Source: Paralvinella palmiformis
Taxonomy: Eukaryota > Annelida > Polychaeta > Terebellida > Alvinellidae
NCBI GenBank assembly: GCA_025642065.1
Contig: JAODUP010000482.1
Location: 127,001 to 191,000 of the forward strand
Direction of reading: 5' to 3'
DNA length: 64,000 nt
The position numbers and the translations under genes are program-made. Below, one piece after another: positions 1-12,443 of the stretch. Within the stretch, counting starts at the first letter, position 1. Every line of letters begins with the position of its first letter. The notes beneath the pieces are model-generated. The model searched no databases. It saw nothing but the letters and a program-made list of their open reading frames with translations, and was not told where the DNA came from.

Positions 1-19
1 AATAAATTATATATATTAC

Positions 20-680
20 AGTAGGCCATGGGGGGGGCATATATTAGGCCGCAGGGGCATTACAATAGGCAAGCTGGGCATAAGAGTAGACAGCGTGAGC
101 ATTACAATAGGCAATCATTGGGAATTATAATATAGGTAATCTTGAGCATAACAGTAGGCACACAGGGGGCTAGAAATGAGACTTTGGGACTTTAGAGCAG
201 CCAATAGTAGTATCTACAGCTAGACAAGGGCACCATAGGGTAGTAAGTTTGAGCATGTCATGCGACAACATGGGCGTATTAATAGTCAATTGGGTGAGAA
301 CAGTAGACGGTTGGTGCATAACGGTAGGGAACATGGGCACAATAGTAGCCAACGTGGTCATTACGATGGGCAACATGGTATAACGATATGGGCAGCTTGG
401 GTGTAGACACTATGAAGATAATGGTAACCAGATGGAGGATGACAGTAGACAGTTGAAGTATAACAGTAGACGGTTGAAGTATAACAGTAGACGGTTGAAG
501 TATAACAGTAGACAGTTGAAGTATAACAGTAGACAGTTGAAGTATAACAGTAGACAGTTGAAGTATAACAGTAGACGGTTGAAGTACAACATTAGGCAAC
601 ATGGGCATTAGAATAGGCAACATAGATATAACGATATAAGCAAATTGAACGTAACAGTAGACAAGTTGGGCGTGAAAAGC
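20..680. repeat. Degenerate minisatellite, about 21-bp unit
   Basis: Loose repeats built on a unit like cagtaggcaacatgggcata run through the first 680 bases. The core at about 435-600 is much more regular, with seven to eight near-identical 21-bp copies (cagtagacagttgaagtata and variants). Because 21 is a multiple of three, several frames stay open on the minus strand; these are repeat translations and not genes. Confidence 0.9.
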
Positions 681-1259
681 TCGTTTTTTTAAAATGAATG
701 TATTTTACATTGCGTTATTCAGAAATGGATATTTCGGTTTATAATATTTAGAAATTTGATACATCTTATTGTTAAATACCCATCACATACCTTAGACTAT
801 TCTGACAGAGCCGAGCTACTGGCACCTGCAATAGTATCTGACTGGATGACCTGAGTTTTCGGGATGACTTTCTAATGGACGCCAGTTCACACAGGTATTC
901 TGGCGCCATATCATTAATAGAATTACAAGATATTAACAAAATCTTGAAATAGATACGCTGTCTAACAGGTAGGCAATGTAGTTTTGAAGAATTGGGGTGA
1001 TATGATCATATAATAATAATAATAAAAAATCTTTATTTCAGACTCTCAGCCGATACAAGTAAGTAAGGTCATTTTACATAACATCACTTTTTTTTAATTT
1101 ATCAGTAGGACATAAACATAATTAAAACAGAGGATATACTGATCATAGAATATCATGAGTGTACACATCAGTCTATGTATCTTGACAATAAACAGTTCTG
1201 TTGAGCCGTTCTAAGATGTCCATTGTGCTTTTGTGTATGTGCACTTAAACATAACAAAT
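681..1259. other. No gene seen
   Basis: AT-rich unique sequence with a short (AAT)n run near 1009-1026. No coding potential, tRNA-like head or long repeat was recognised. Confidence 0.6.
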
Positions 1260-2830
1260 TTAATTTCAAATAAGAGTGGCAATAAATCAAATAATGTTAT
1301 ACTTAGGGAAGGTGATAGCATGATAACTGATCCGCTGAACGTTAGCAATATTTTAAATTAATATTTTGTAAATATTACAAGATCGATAGGTTTTGAAGAT
1401 GCTATATCTGAAGGGGAACCATTTTATGACATACAGTGAACAAACATCACAGCAATGACAGTACTTTATATATCAACAATAATATATCGCAACATAATGC
1501 ATCCTTCTCTTTTGAAACTATAACTGTAGAACAGGTGTATGATAAACTACGAGGACTGAGTGCTAAGAAGGCTTCAGGGTACGACTCAATACCTCCCAAA
1601 CTTGTAAATGTGGGTGACCATGTTCTTTGTCAGCCACTCGCATATATCATAAATCAATGTTTAAAAACTGCGTCTTTTCCAAATGTATTAAAAAGGACAG
1701 AAGTTGCTCCAATTTAAAAAAAAGGAGAAACACTTAATAAGAACAATAATCGTCCTCTGATAGCCATACCATGCAATAGCAAGATCTTTGAATGCACTCT
1801 AATTGATCAAATGCAACTTTTTTAGCAAATAATCTCTAACAATATCTCTGGATTTAGAAAAGGTCACTCCTGTCAAAGTGTATTAGTGCACTTGGTAGAT
1901 TAAATTAAATTTAGAAAATCTGGTGTAAGTGGCGGACTTTTGACTGACCCCTCAAAAGCGTTTGATGATCTTTCCTACAAGCTAGTTATCTCTAAATAAC
2001 AAGCGTACAATTTTGACCAAATTCCTGTATGTTAGTGGCAGATTATTTTACAAACAGTCAGCAAAGGGTTAAAGTTGGAAGTGCACGCAGTAACTAGTCT
2101 TACTGAAGCAAGGGGGCCCCACAGGGTTATCATTCTGGTCCCTTTATATATAATGTTCTCTCTAATGATCTCTGGTATTTAATTGATGGCTAAATATGAT
2201 ATATTTAATTATGCTGATGATAATTCTATTTGTTGCCTTGGTAGCAATGTAGATGATGTAATCACTAATTTTAAAAAGATGTCAAACGTCACGTTAACAT
2301 GGTTCAAGCAAAATTGCATTCAGCCAAACCCTGATAAGTTTCAATTTATTTTATTCCACAGTGCTGCACTGTCCTCAAATAAGTCAATGAAAGTCGGCGA
2401 TACTATATTAGAGCCTTTAGAATAAGTGAAACTTCTTGGTATATTTGTAGACCGCCGATTAAACTTTAATGCACATATTTCTGAAACTTATGAGAAGACA
2501 TCAAAAAACAACTGAGTAGCTAATCATCTTAGTACGGAAGATAATATGTTTTATTTGAATGTTTTATCCTCTCGCATTTTAATTATAGGCCAGTTGTATG
2601 GTACTGTTGCAATATATCAGACATAAAGAAAATTGAAAACATCCAAAAGGGGCCCTTACGCTATGTTTAAAAAAATGATTCCTCATCATATAGAGAATTA
2701 AGACAAAAAGCTAACACATCACTACTGTATGCGCAACGACTGAGACAAATATTGTTAGAAGTGTACAAATCTTTTAATTTAAGTATAACGCAATTAAATC
2801 TGCCAGGGAAAGAAATCCATCAAGCATGTT
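1260..2830 (+). pseudogene. Decayed non-LTR retrotransposon reverse transcriptase
   Basis: Pieces of a LINE reverse transcriptase can be followed in order on the + strand, with stops and frame changes between them. They are an upstream linker with a DPLNVSNILN-like stretch (about 1310-1345), a block with KKASGYDSIPPKLV (about 1560-1610), SGFRKGHS (about 1850), a DFSKAFD-type block read here as DPSKAFD (about 1950), and an intact YADD catalytic motif (about 2210). A thumb-like KLLGIFVD block follows (about 2430). The order and motifs fit the CR1/Jockey/Rex group of non-LTR elements. The endonuclease is missing and the frame is broken many times, so it is inactive. Assignment to an exact clade would need alignment. 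Confidence 0.85.
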
Positions 2831-3253
2831 TATGAGAGAGTGAGGTCTCGCTTTTGAACCCCTCCGATATATTTCCTTCCTTGCGCCAATATTTTGTATT
2901 GCATGGACTTCTCAGAAAATGACATTAGTTTCGTGAATGTACATGGATTATAGTTTTGTTCAAGGTAGGCCGATTCTTTAACGGAGATTGTGAGAAATTG
3001 TGAAGGATTGTAAACGTGTTTCACTGTTTAGCTTCTGTGTCTATGTTCGGCAATTTTAACACTTGTCGTTCACAGTTTGAGGTTTCTTTCAAATAACCAA
3101 ATAATCGATATTAGGTCGAAATGAGCGCACACGTCAAAAACACACGGGACAACCTGTTACTGGTGGATCAACATCAATGAACGATCAACAAGCCACCGCA
3201 CAACGAAATGGAGGTGGATACAAGCTCCGGGTTGGGCGAAGGCTCTAAATGAC

Positions 3254-3519
3254 GTAACTATCGCGACAGTTAAAGTTGAAATAGCTAACATCGATCAGAA
3301 GTTTACTGATCTTCTGAAACCTATCATAGAGGAGAACACGTCTCTTCGTCGGGATCTCACCGCTATGTCTGAAGATGTTGACCGATTGCAACAGAAAGTT
3401 CTACCCCAACGAGGTGTGATCGATTATCTCTGTCGTAGCACTAAGTCCAGTGCAGACAGGCGGATCCGGATGGAGTCGTACTCAATGCGAGAAAACATCA
3501 TCATTTCAAAAATATAATA
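3254..3519 (+). pseudogene. ORF1-like coiled-coil fragment of a non-LTR retrotransposon
   Basis: One open frame of about 88 codons encodes a heptad-rich segment (DLLKPIIEENTSLRRDL) ending in ESYSMRENIII. This resembles the 'leucine/coil then ESYSRRxNI' end of ORF1 proteins that precede the endonuclease in many LINEs. It lies downstream of a reverse transcriptase remnant on the same strand, so it probably comes from a second, separately inserted copy. The call is by resemblance only. Confidence 0.5.
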
Positions 3520-4310
3520 GTCGTACAGATCCTCTCTTCAAGCGGTGTGGTATTCTTAAATTATCTGATCTATATCAACAGGAGGTTATGCTATTTATGT
3601 AAGACTACACACACGATAAATTGCCCAGGTCTTTTCAAAATACATACAACATCAATAGTAATGTACACGTGGCGTATGAAACCAGACAATCTCAAATGCT
3701 AGTTATTCCAAGGATAAAATCCAGAATTGTTGACGAGCTCCCACTCCTTAATTTCCTCAAGATATGGAACAAATCTCATATTCAGTTAAATCTTTATACT
3801 TCACATAGTTCTTTGAAAATATCAGTAAAAACTAAATGTATCAACAGTTATGCCGTTTCAGTCAATTACCGTAATCCACACTGTGATGATTGCCATATAT
3901 TGTTATAACTATAAAAGTCATTTCCCTTGTCCCGTTATCTATTATTATATTTATTTCCCCTCACCGTGATGGGTGATGTTTCATTTTGGGTGAGCTTACA
4001 ACATGCTATTCCTCTATCACTCTTTTACATAAGATTATTATTAATGTTTGTAGTTTATTTGAGGGGTAGCAGGAAGACAACCGTTACAAGGTTATTCTGC
4101 CCCCCCCCCCCCAATTACTCTATTATATTTAATCAGTTTATATATTTATATGCTATGGTTGTAAATTTGGAAATGGGAAATACATATCATGTCATATCGT
4201 ATCAGATTTGTAGATGCAAACCTATGAAACATGTTGAGTAATGAGCTAAGAGAAACAATGGATTTTAAAGCCTTTAAACATGTTTTAATTGTGAATTTTG
4301 TTCTGTAAAT
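3520..4310 (+). pseudogene. C-terminal domain remnant of a LINE reverse transcriptase
   Basis: The translation at about 3530-3790 reads LFKRCGILKLSDLYQQEV, then DKLPRSFQNTYNINSNVH, then YETRQSQMLVIPRIKSR and KIWN. This is the typical C-terminal region downstream of the reverse transcriptase in CR1-like LINEs. In another frame at about 4230-4290, LSNELRETMDFKAFKHVL matches the final helix of the same region. An in-frame stop at about 3600 and the frame shifts show it is dead. It may be the 3' end of the reverse transcriptase remnant at 1260-2830, separated by the ORF1-like fragment. Confidence 0.7.
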
Positions 4311-5690
4311 CAAATGTGTTGTTTTATATACTTCATGTCGCATTAAATGTCTGTGTAACTCTAGTCTGACTTAATATCACATATGTATGTCTAGTCTTTC
4401 ATCTATCAGCATACCATTCTCATCTCACACTACCCCATACTTTCTCGTTTATGATGATTCGGTTAATAGCTTCCAGCTAATGTTTGTATGTATTCTTTAT
4501 AGAGCTTAAATATATTTTATCTGATCTTATCTATCTTATCAACCAACACAAACTTGCAAGCTAATATTCATGTCTGCTGAATTCTCTATGACAGATATGA
4601 GTCGGACATCAAACACAGTAAGCTTGAATTTGTAGAGTTATATGTATGGAAAATATTTTTTTATAACAAAAGACAGTTTTTAGAAATATGATACAGAAAA
4701 TTTGGTTCTAACAACGCTGTTTACTTTTGTAATCGTTTTAAAAAAATACAATAATTAATATTTTTAATAAATCAGTTCACTAAAACAGACCTTGGCTACA
4801 GCCCAAAATATTTCCAGTTGGACCCTGCAGATCTTAGGTGCCCCCAACCCCCCCCCCCCGCCCAGGTATAACTCAATTTAAGCACGTAAACAACTTTGAA
4901 GTCCTCGGTAAAGCCATTTAAGATTTGAGTTATTTATAAATGCTAAAATAATCTAATTACTCTAATATTTAAGTTATTAATTATTATTATAGGACGCGAC
5001 TACACGCTAAAGTATTTAAAACATACAAATAAGTTGCTATAAAGTAGGTCACACCGAGAGTGTAAATAAATGTCTTCAGATACTCAAACAATATGATGTA
5101 AACTTTGACTAATTTAAACAAATATCTCAACATTTAGTTTACTTTTCTCTGTTTTCATTCATTATTAACTCTCTGTATTCTGTGAAAACAAAAATTACTT
5201 TCTCAGTTTAATTTCGTTTTTAGATTATTAATTTTTCTTATCAAAAAATTGTCGATTTCTGAAGTCGATCAAAGTCCAAACGATGAAATTAGAGTTTATT
5301 ATTATCACTGAAGCAAGCGAATATTGTCATCTTTTTGTTTACAACAATACAGACGTACTAATGCGCACACACGCGCGCGCGCGCACGCACACACACACAC
5401 TAGTAGAATAACTCAAACACAACATTTGCTCTAAATACCAAATTAAGGTAGAACAAATAGATTATTTTAAACATCAATCAGAGAAAACATCTGGATGATA
5501 AATTAATCCATACATCCATTCAATTCGATCGATTTTATCACTCAGACATGCCTGTACCCAAAACGCCCATATATTCATCCATCCATCCATCTATCCATCC
5601 ACCTCATAATATCCAAATGTTTATTTCCTCTTTCATTTTTGGTTTCGATGAATACAAAGAAATTATAAACATATCATTTTATATGACGTT
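4311..5690. other. No gene seen; simple repeats only
   Basis: AT-rich sequence. It holds two poly-C tracts (4102-4112, just before, and about 4849-4859), a (CG/CA)n tract at about 5361-5400 and a (CATC)n-like run at about 5573-5602. No open frame with recognisable content was seen. Confidence 0.6.
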
Positions 5691-5697
5691 AAGTGGG

Positions 5698-5835
5698 GCG
5701 CCTCCGTGGTCTAACTGGTAGCACGTTGGATTACAGATCACTACCGCTCGAGTTCGAATCTCGGCGTGGACATATCGGCCCATTTAGCCTACCATGTGCA
5801 CAAAAGTGGCCGTAAAACATCAATCATCATCGTTA
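5698..5835 (+). mobile_element. tRNA-derived SINE, family A
   Basis: The element starts gcgcctccgtggtctaactg, which contains a pol III A box (TGGTCTAACTGG). About 50 bases later comes a B box (AGTTCGAATCTC). The body follows with the family signature 'cccatttagcctacca', 'gtgcacaaaagtggccgtaa', and the end is an ATC-rich tail. At least eight more copies of this family lie in the window, on both strands. Confidence 0.85.
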
Positions 5836-5899
5836 TGTAACGTCAAGTACAGCTACAGACTCATGGTCTAGATATACGTTGTTTAAATTGAGCTCTGAT

Positions 5900-6584
5900 A
5901 TAGTGTGTGCGCGTGTGTGTGTGCATGCGTGTGTCGTCACGGTCATGGTCTCTGCTTCTCAACACCCGACGTCAATTTCTCTTTCTCTCTGTGTGTATGT
6001 GTGTGTGTGTGTGTACACGTGTACCTGTCGCCGTGGTGTCTACTTTAACACACCTAATCAATCACATCTCAGTTATCTCCATGCCTAGTGTAATGTTTAC
6101 TCTAGAAACAGACGTCAATATGTAGTATTGTTATGGGATCCTAATAAGGTAACGTGTCAAAGTTGTGTGTGTCTGTCTGTGTGTTTTGTTGTACAGCTAC
6201 TATAGATACGGGTAATGATTACCTAACTGAAGATATATCAAGGGAGTATACAATCCACGCTCTGGTAATTCTGTGTCGTTCACTAAAGGTTGATGTTTCT
6301 TCGTGGTCTCTCCTGTCTCTCTCTCTCTCTCTCTCTCTCTGTTTCACTCTCTGTCTATCTATCTATTTATCTATCTGTGTGTCAACAAAACCTCTCTCTC
6401 TCTCTGTCAACAAAGCTCCACCTGTGCGCGTGTGTTAACGCAATCATTCACCCCATCCTCTGTGTATGTGTGTGTGTCAGATTAGTTTTATCCAAAATAT
6501 TATAAACATGTTAACATGGATCCAGATACTTTATAGGACCCCCAGGTTGAGAGTAATTGTTTGAAGACAGATTGTTATACCCCC

Positions 6585-6644
<60 letters not shown>

Positions 6645-6765
6645 TACAGAGAGAGGGTGGGAGGAAACACACATACTTAGAGAGAGTAATTGCATTAACA
6701 TACATATGTATGTGTGTGTGTGTGTGTGTGCGTGTGTGTCCTGTTAGATGCACGATAATATAGAA
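5900..6765. repeat. Cluster of dinucleotide microsatellites
   Basis: It contains (TG)n at about 5905-5930 and 5990-6015, (TC)n at about 6313-6342 and 6392-6408, (CA)n at 6587-6641 and (TG)n at about 6709-6740. The many overlapping frames here (runs of Cys-Val, Thr-His or Ser-Leu) come from the repeats and not from genes. Confidence 0.9.
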
Positions 6766-6902
6766 GTGAGAAGGATGTCAGTAAACAGGACTTTCTGTTG
6801 ATGTTTATAAAACATGATAGTCACGTGTTGTTCGTCCTGTAAAAACAACAAAAACAGCTATCCGGGGCCTGGATCCGTTTATAATGCTCATATATAACAT
6901 CG

Positions 6903-7005
6903 GATATGGCATCTAACATAGGACACTGTGTCTAACATAGGACACTGTGTCTAAAATAGGACACGCCGTCTAACACAAGGATATGACGTCTAACACAGGA
7001 TATGA
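6903..7005. repeat. Short minisatellite upstream of FAM20C
   Basis: Five to six diverged copies of a unit of about 20 bp, resembling 'ctaacataggacactgtgt'. It lies about 520 bases upstream of the FAM20C start codon, in what may be its promoter or 5' UTR region. No TATA or initiator element could be assigned with confidence. Confidence 0.7.
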
Positions 7006-7525
7006 CGTTTCTGTCGTATAACTTAACAACGCAGTTGGCCACAGATGTCGAGCATGTAAACACAGTTTAACAAACAATCATTACAGCTGTAGATTAGGAT
7101 TGTCATATATAGTTCTGGATATGTGGATGCGTGTGTATTGGCGAATAAATGTGACGAAAACATTCTATGACAAAATACGATCTCAAACTGTTGACAGTCT
7201 GAACTGGCAGCTGTTACGCAGCTGCGAGTCTTGTCAAATCAATGCAATACAACCATGCTATAGCGTCCGTCCATTTTTCACACAGTACTGTCAATATTGT
7301 CCCATTGTATCCTCCCCCCCCCAATCCCCATCCCGACGTACAACGACGCACTCTAACTTTTATTAATTGTCTACAAACGAAGAAGGAAGAGTCCATAGAT
7401 TGCGGACAAAAATGGAGACATTCTTCTCGGTCTCCGGGATACAATCCCGGATAATAAGTCATTCCGTAATGGCGAGGAGAGCCGACCAGGAGCGACGATA
7501 GCAGCGCCACAATCCGGGATCTGTG

Positions 7526-8043
7526 ATGAAGTTCTTCTCTCGTCTAACCTGGATCTCGCTGCTGACCTTCGCCATTCTCAGCTCGGTGACGTTGTTGTTT
7601 AACGGGAACCGGCAGATACGTCAGGGTCGTATTGTCCATTGTGTCAACGATCGGGCTCTCGGCGTCGTCCGGACCTATCTGAATTCGACCGTCGACGACG
7701 ATATCCCAGTGCTTCTGCGTGGAATTCTGGGCCGGTCAGGATCGCGCGTCGTCTGGAAGAAGCTCTCACGTGATCCGACTGCAGCTGACTCCTGGATCAA
7801 GATCGCTCACTTGCTCCAGAAACGTCGCGGTTACCATAGCGACGGTTTGGCGGTAACCGTCGAGGGAAACGTCAGCTTCGGACCGCCCCTTGTTAACCAT
7901 AGTGACCGGGATGCCTTAGATGAGGTTCTGGATCCGGACAAAATAGACGTCATGAGGCATTTACTCTACGAGACGTTGGGATACCGGAATGATCGGGCGA
8001 AGATACGACAACGGGAAGATGCACCTTTGATCGTCAAAGAAAG
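7526..8043 (+). CDS. FAM20C: FAM20C exon 1: signal-anchor and stalk
   Basis: Residues 1-172 plus two bases. The hydrophobic segment [17 protein letters not shown] is followed by a stalk with N-glycosylation sequons (NST, NVS, NHS). The exon is clearly more GC-rich than the introns. The donor is AAAG|gtaagt, intron phase 2. Confidence 0.93.
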
Positions 8044-8790
8044 GTAAGTTATTATCGACGCGTCTACTTTAAAACAATAAATGATAACATTTCTGAGGTA
8101 CCCATTAACACACTCAGATGGAGTCATCATCATCATCATCATCATCATCTCTCTCTCTCTACCTTCAAGGTTAAGGAAACCATCGTCAATTAATAGTCTA
8201 TTATCTATTTTGCGATTTCTCAATTTTATTTCTCCTTTGTACAGCCTTCACTATCTGTCTATCTATTTGTTTGCGTATCCATCTCGTGTTTCTCTTCTCG
8301 ACTAAACAGATGCTCTAAGAACGTTGACGTGCGAATGGGCTTCTGTTGGGATGTTTTATAGAAATGCGTCGCCACTTTATGAAAGTCGAAATCAAAACCA
8401 GATTCATTTTGTTGTAACTAGACACATTATGACACACATGTCTTGTGATAATGATAATGTTTTGCTATTTAAAGCTACCTAAGGGTTTTCTCTCTTTAAT
8501 AAACGGCGCCTCCGTGGTCTAGCGGTAGCGTGTTGGACCACAGATCACTACCACCCGTGTTCGAACCTCGGCGTGGGCATATCTGAAGGTTGTTTCATCC
8601 TTTAGCCTACCGTGTGCACTAAGGTGGCCGTAAAACGTCAATCGTGATCATCTCTCGTTAATAATATGATACTTTTTACTAATCCCAATAAACCTTTCCT
8701 GGCCAAAAAGTGAAACTTTAGTTTATATAAAAGTGAAAAGGGTTCATCCCCAGAACACAGTCTGTCCATTTCTACACTTGGTATTTCCTG

Positions 8791-8841
<51 letters not shown>

Positions 8842-9425
8842 GAGGAGAGAGAAAGAGAGAGAGATTATATTAATGACAAAGAAAAATAAACAATCATTTA
8901 GAAGTCTAAGTTTAACATAAGATATTGTGTTGTTTACATTTCTTTAAGTGCACGTGTTGGTCGTGTATCGATATGACTGTTCTAAGATCGATATGACGAT
9001 AAATAGGAAGAGTTTTCTCATAGTCGTGCACTCATTTAACAAAACAATCGACGAATAGGTAAATCCGTGTTATACTCAATATTTATATTAATAAATAAAG
9101 TACACCTGAGTTATTGGTATTAAACATGATATTACGTGTAATTGTGTAAAGATATTTCGTTCCTTTTTTTTTGCTGCATCAGATAAACATGAATATCCAT
9201 GAGTAAGTCGTGAATATATCGCCTAAAATGTTTGCTTTTCAACTACGATGATTGTTTTATATATGTCAGAGTTAATTTGTATTATCACGTAATATGTATA
9301 TTACCTGAAATATTCAGGAAATACGTCTATTGCTAACTGAGATTTAATACAGATTACCTGAAATTTTCAGGTAATATACAGATTAACTGTAACACAAACA
9401 CACATACACGCACACACGCGCACGC

Positions 9426-9475
<50 letters not shown>

Positions 9476-12388
9476 GTGAAGATAATATGTGATTTTGAAA
9501 CCTGGCAAATTGCATCTGCCTCGATATAATTTAGTGTAACAGCCAATTCCTGAATTAAATGCATTAGAAACAATACGATTTAACAAAGCTTCACCCGGCT
9601 AATTTAACTCGAAATGGGAAAACTCGTCAAAAAGTGGAAATGGTTGGGAAAACGTCTATATTAATCTGATATTTGTATAGTGGAGTGATGCGTTTATTTA
9701 ATAACAGGTTGGTATCAGATGAAAGCCCAAGTTACGTGAAGTTTCAAGCCGGTATCAGAAGATATAGTTTATATACGAATCTCAGTCAAGTTAATGAGCT
9801 ATTATGGGATATGGCCATAGAACCAATAATTGATGTGATACAGGTGAAAGGAGGAACTCAAATTAAACTCCTGTTTGAATTAGGCGACGGCAATGTGGCA
9901 ATCTTCAAACCTATGAGGTGAGTGAGTGAGTGAGTGAGTGAGTGAGTGAGTGGTGGTGAGTGAGTGAGTGAGTGAGTGAGTGAGTGAGTGAGTGAGTGAG
10001 TGAGTGAGTGGTGAGTGGTGAGTGAGTGGTGAGTGAGTGAGTGAGTGAGTGAGTGAGTGAGTGAGTGAGTGTATGCTATAGGAGTTTTATTATAATTGTT
10101 TTGTTTCCTTTTAAAATCCCGGACTACATTTTTTATTTGTGTATAAAATTGTCTATTAGTAAATCTTAAACGAAAACTCAGGAGAAATTATTTACGAACC
10201 TAACGAAGTCCAGTTATTATTAGTCTCAGAATATTTCGACGTCTGTGTTGTGTCTAGGAGGGGGGGGGGAAGAACCCCTCCCACACACAACCCATTCAGA
10301 GCTACGAGCCGTCTCTTGGTGCCAGTTCTAGCTGACACTTAAAATATTACTTTAGTCGACAATTTTCAACATTTAAACCTGTTTTTGTTAGTTTGTTTGT
10401 TTATTTAATTAACTTTTTGCTGTTTACGATATCTTCAGATTCTCACGAGATACTGAGACATTACTGAATCATTTTTACTTTTCCGACTATGAGAGACACA
10501 CAGCAGAAATAGCCGCCTTCCATCTAGACAGGTTAGTATAGATGTGTTCTAGTTATGTAGATGTGTGTTAGTTATGTAGATGTGTTCCAGTTATGTAGAT
10601 GTGTTCCAGTTATGTAGATGTGTTCCAGTTATGTAGATGTGTTCCAGTTATGTAGATGTGTTCCAGTTATGTAGATGTGTTCTAGTTTTGTAGATGTGTT
10701 CTAGTTATGTAGATGTGTTCCAGTTATGTAGATGTGTTCCAGTTATGTAGATGTGTTCCAGTTATGTAGATGTGTTCCAGTTATGTAGATGTGTTCCAGT
10801 TATGTAGATGTGTTCTAGTTATGTAGCAAGTTTCCTATTTTCATTTCTAACCTAAACTTGTAAACGTGGCCAAGATGGAAGCCATTTATAATTACCGTTT
10901 AAAACGATCTCATAATTACAAGATAGTTACCCAGAAGACTCGCGATGCTCACAAAAAAAGCTCAAACCAATTAACTATTAGGTGATAGGCTCGACGTGTA
11001 ATTAAAATAGAAGATAGTGTTAAACATATATACATATTGATACACCATGTATACATCGTGTACATAACTGTACCGTCATGTGACGGTCCAGTCAACATAT
11101 GTAACATATATAACGACTTCCGATCATATCGTGCTTGTTATTATGTAGTTGTATTACAGTAGAGACTCGTTATAATAAACTTCAGAAATCTAAACGCATT
11201 TATATATTATCATCATTATCATCTTTATGTTTTCATACATCTTGTTCCTCCACACCATTGATATATTTCTGTTTTGGCGCATCATCATCATCATCATTAT
11301 CATCATCATCCACATCATCATCATCATTTCCAAATTTATTATTATAACAGTCGCTCTTTGTTTCCGTTTTGACATAATCATGGTTTGCATTTTGATATAA
11401 TGACTTTTTGATATAATTTGATATAATGGGTTTTTGTCTTACTCCGTTTCTTTATCGATTTCCAATTATCGATTAAATTGAGACGGTTCAATATTTCCTA
11501 CTTTAGAGACATTAACTGATGCGTGACGTGTCCTTGTTTATGTTTTCATTATAACGATCCGGATTAATTCGGCCTCATTTTCTTCCCGATCCACGTTATT
11601 GGTATTGTTCTTAAGTTGTGGCCATAGTTCAAAGATTAGTTTATCTTTCCGGGGATTAATTTCTCGGCTCACAACGTCGTGGGTGGTTGAGCACGTTAAC
11701 TGGCGCTGCCGTCTCCACTGAATTAATTTTAAAAAAGGGGATGTTAAAGACCCCCCACGAGGACGTCATACACTCTGGCAGCGACCACCCTCATGGTATT
11801 TCGGTTCCATCTTTCCGTACTGCTCCCCACTCAATAAAGGGGGCCACACTGGAAATGAGTGCTCGCACATTCGAGCGCTATCATTGTTTCATGATCATAG
11901 ATCATGAAACGAAAGAAAATCAATCAATCAATCCGTGTTTGACACATGAACGACGATCGTACTTGAACCATGAGTCATAATGCTTTACTTCTACAATTAA
12001 CATCGAATTGGATTAGATTATGGTGAATGTTATCAATCCTTATATTGATATATTATATCAAAGGAGTTCATAAATACGTCTAGACATATTGATGGGTTCG
12101 TCGTGTTTAACTATATAATATCTGGTAGGGTTGATTCATGTTCATTACTAGTTCGTGTTCATTAGTAGTTCGTGTTTATTACTAGTTCGTATTAATTACT
12201 AGTTCGTATTCATTAGTACTTTGTGTTCATTGGTCATTCGTGTTCATTAGTAGTTCGTGTTTATTACTAGTTCGTATTAATTACTAGTTCGTGTTCATTA
12301 GTACTTTGTGTTCATTGGTCATTCGTGTTCATAGTATTCGTGTTTATACTAGTCGTATTAATTACTATGGTCATAATTCTTTATTACT

Positions 12389-12443
<55 letters not shown>

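Noticed and set aside
170..623. Minus-strand frames of 60-114 codons at the left edge
   Set aside because: 21-bp minisatellite translated; no other coding sign.
5879..6763. Frames of Cys/Val, Ser/Leu and Thr/His runs
   Set aside because: Dinucleotide microsatellites.
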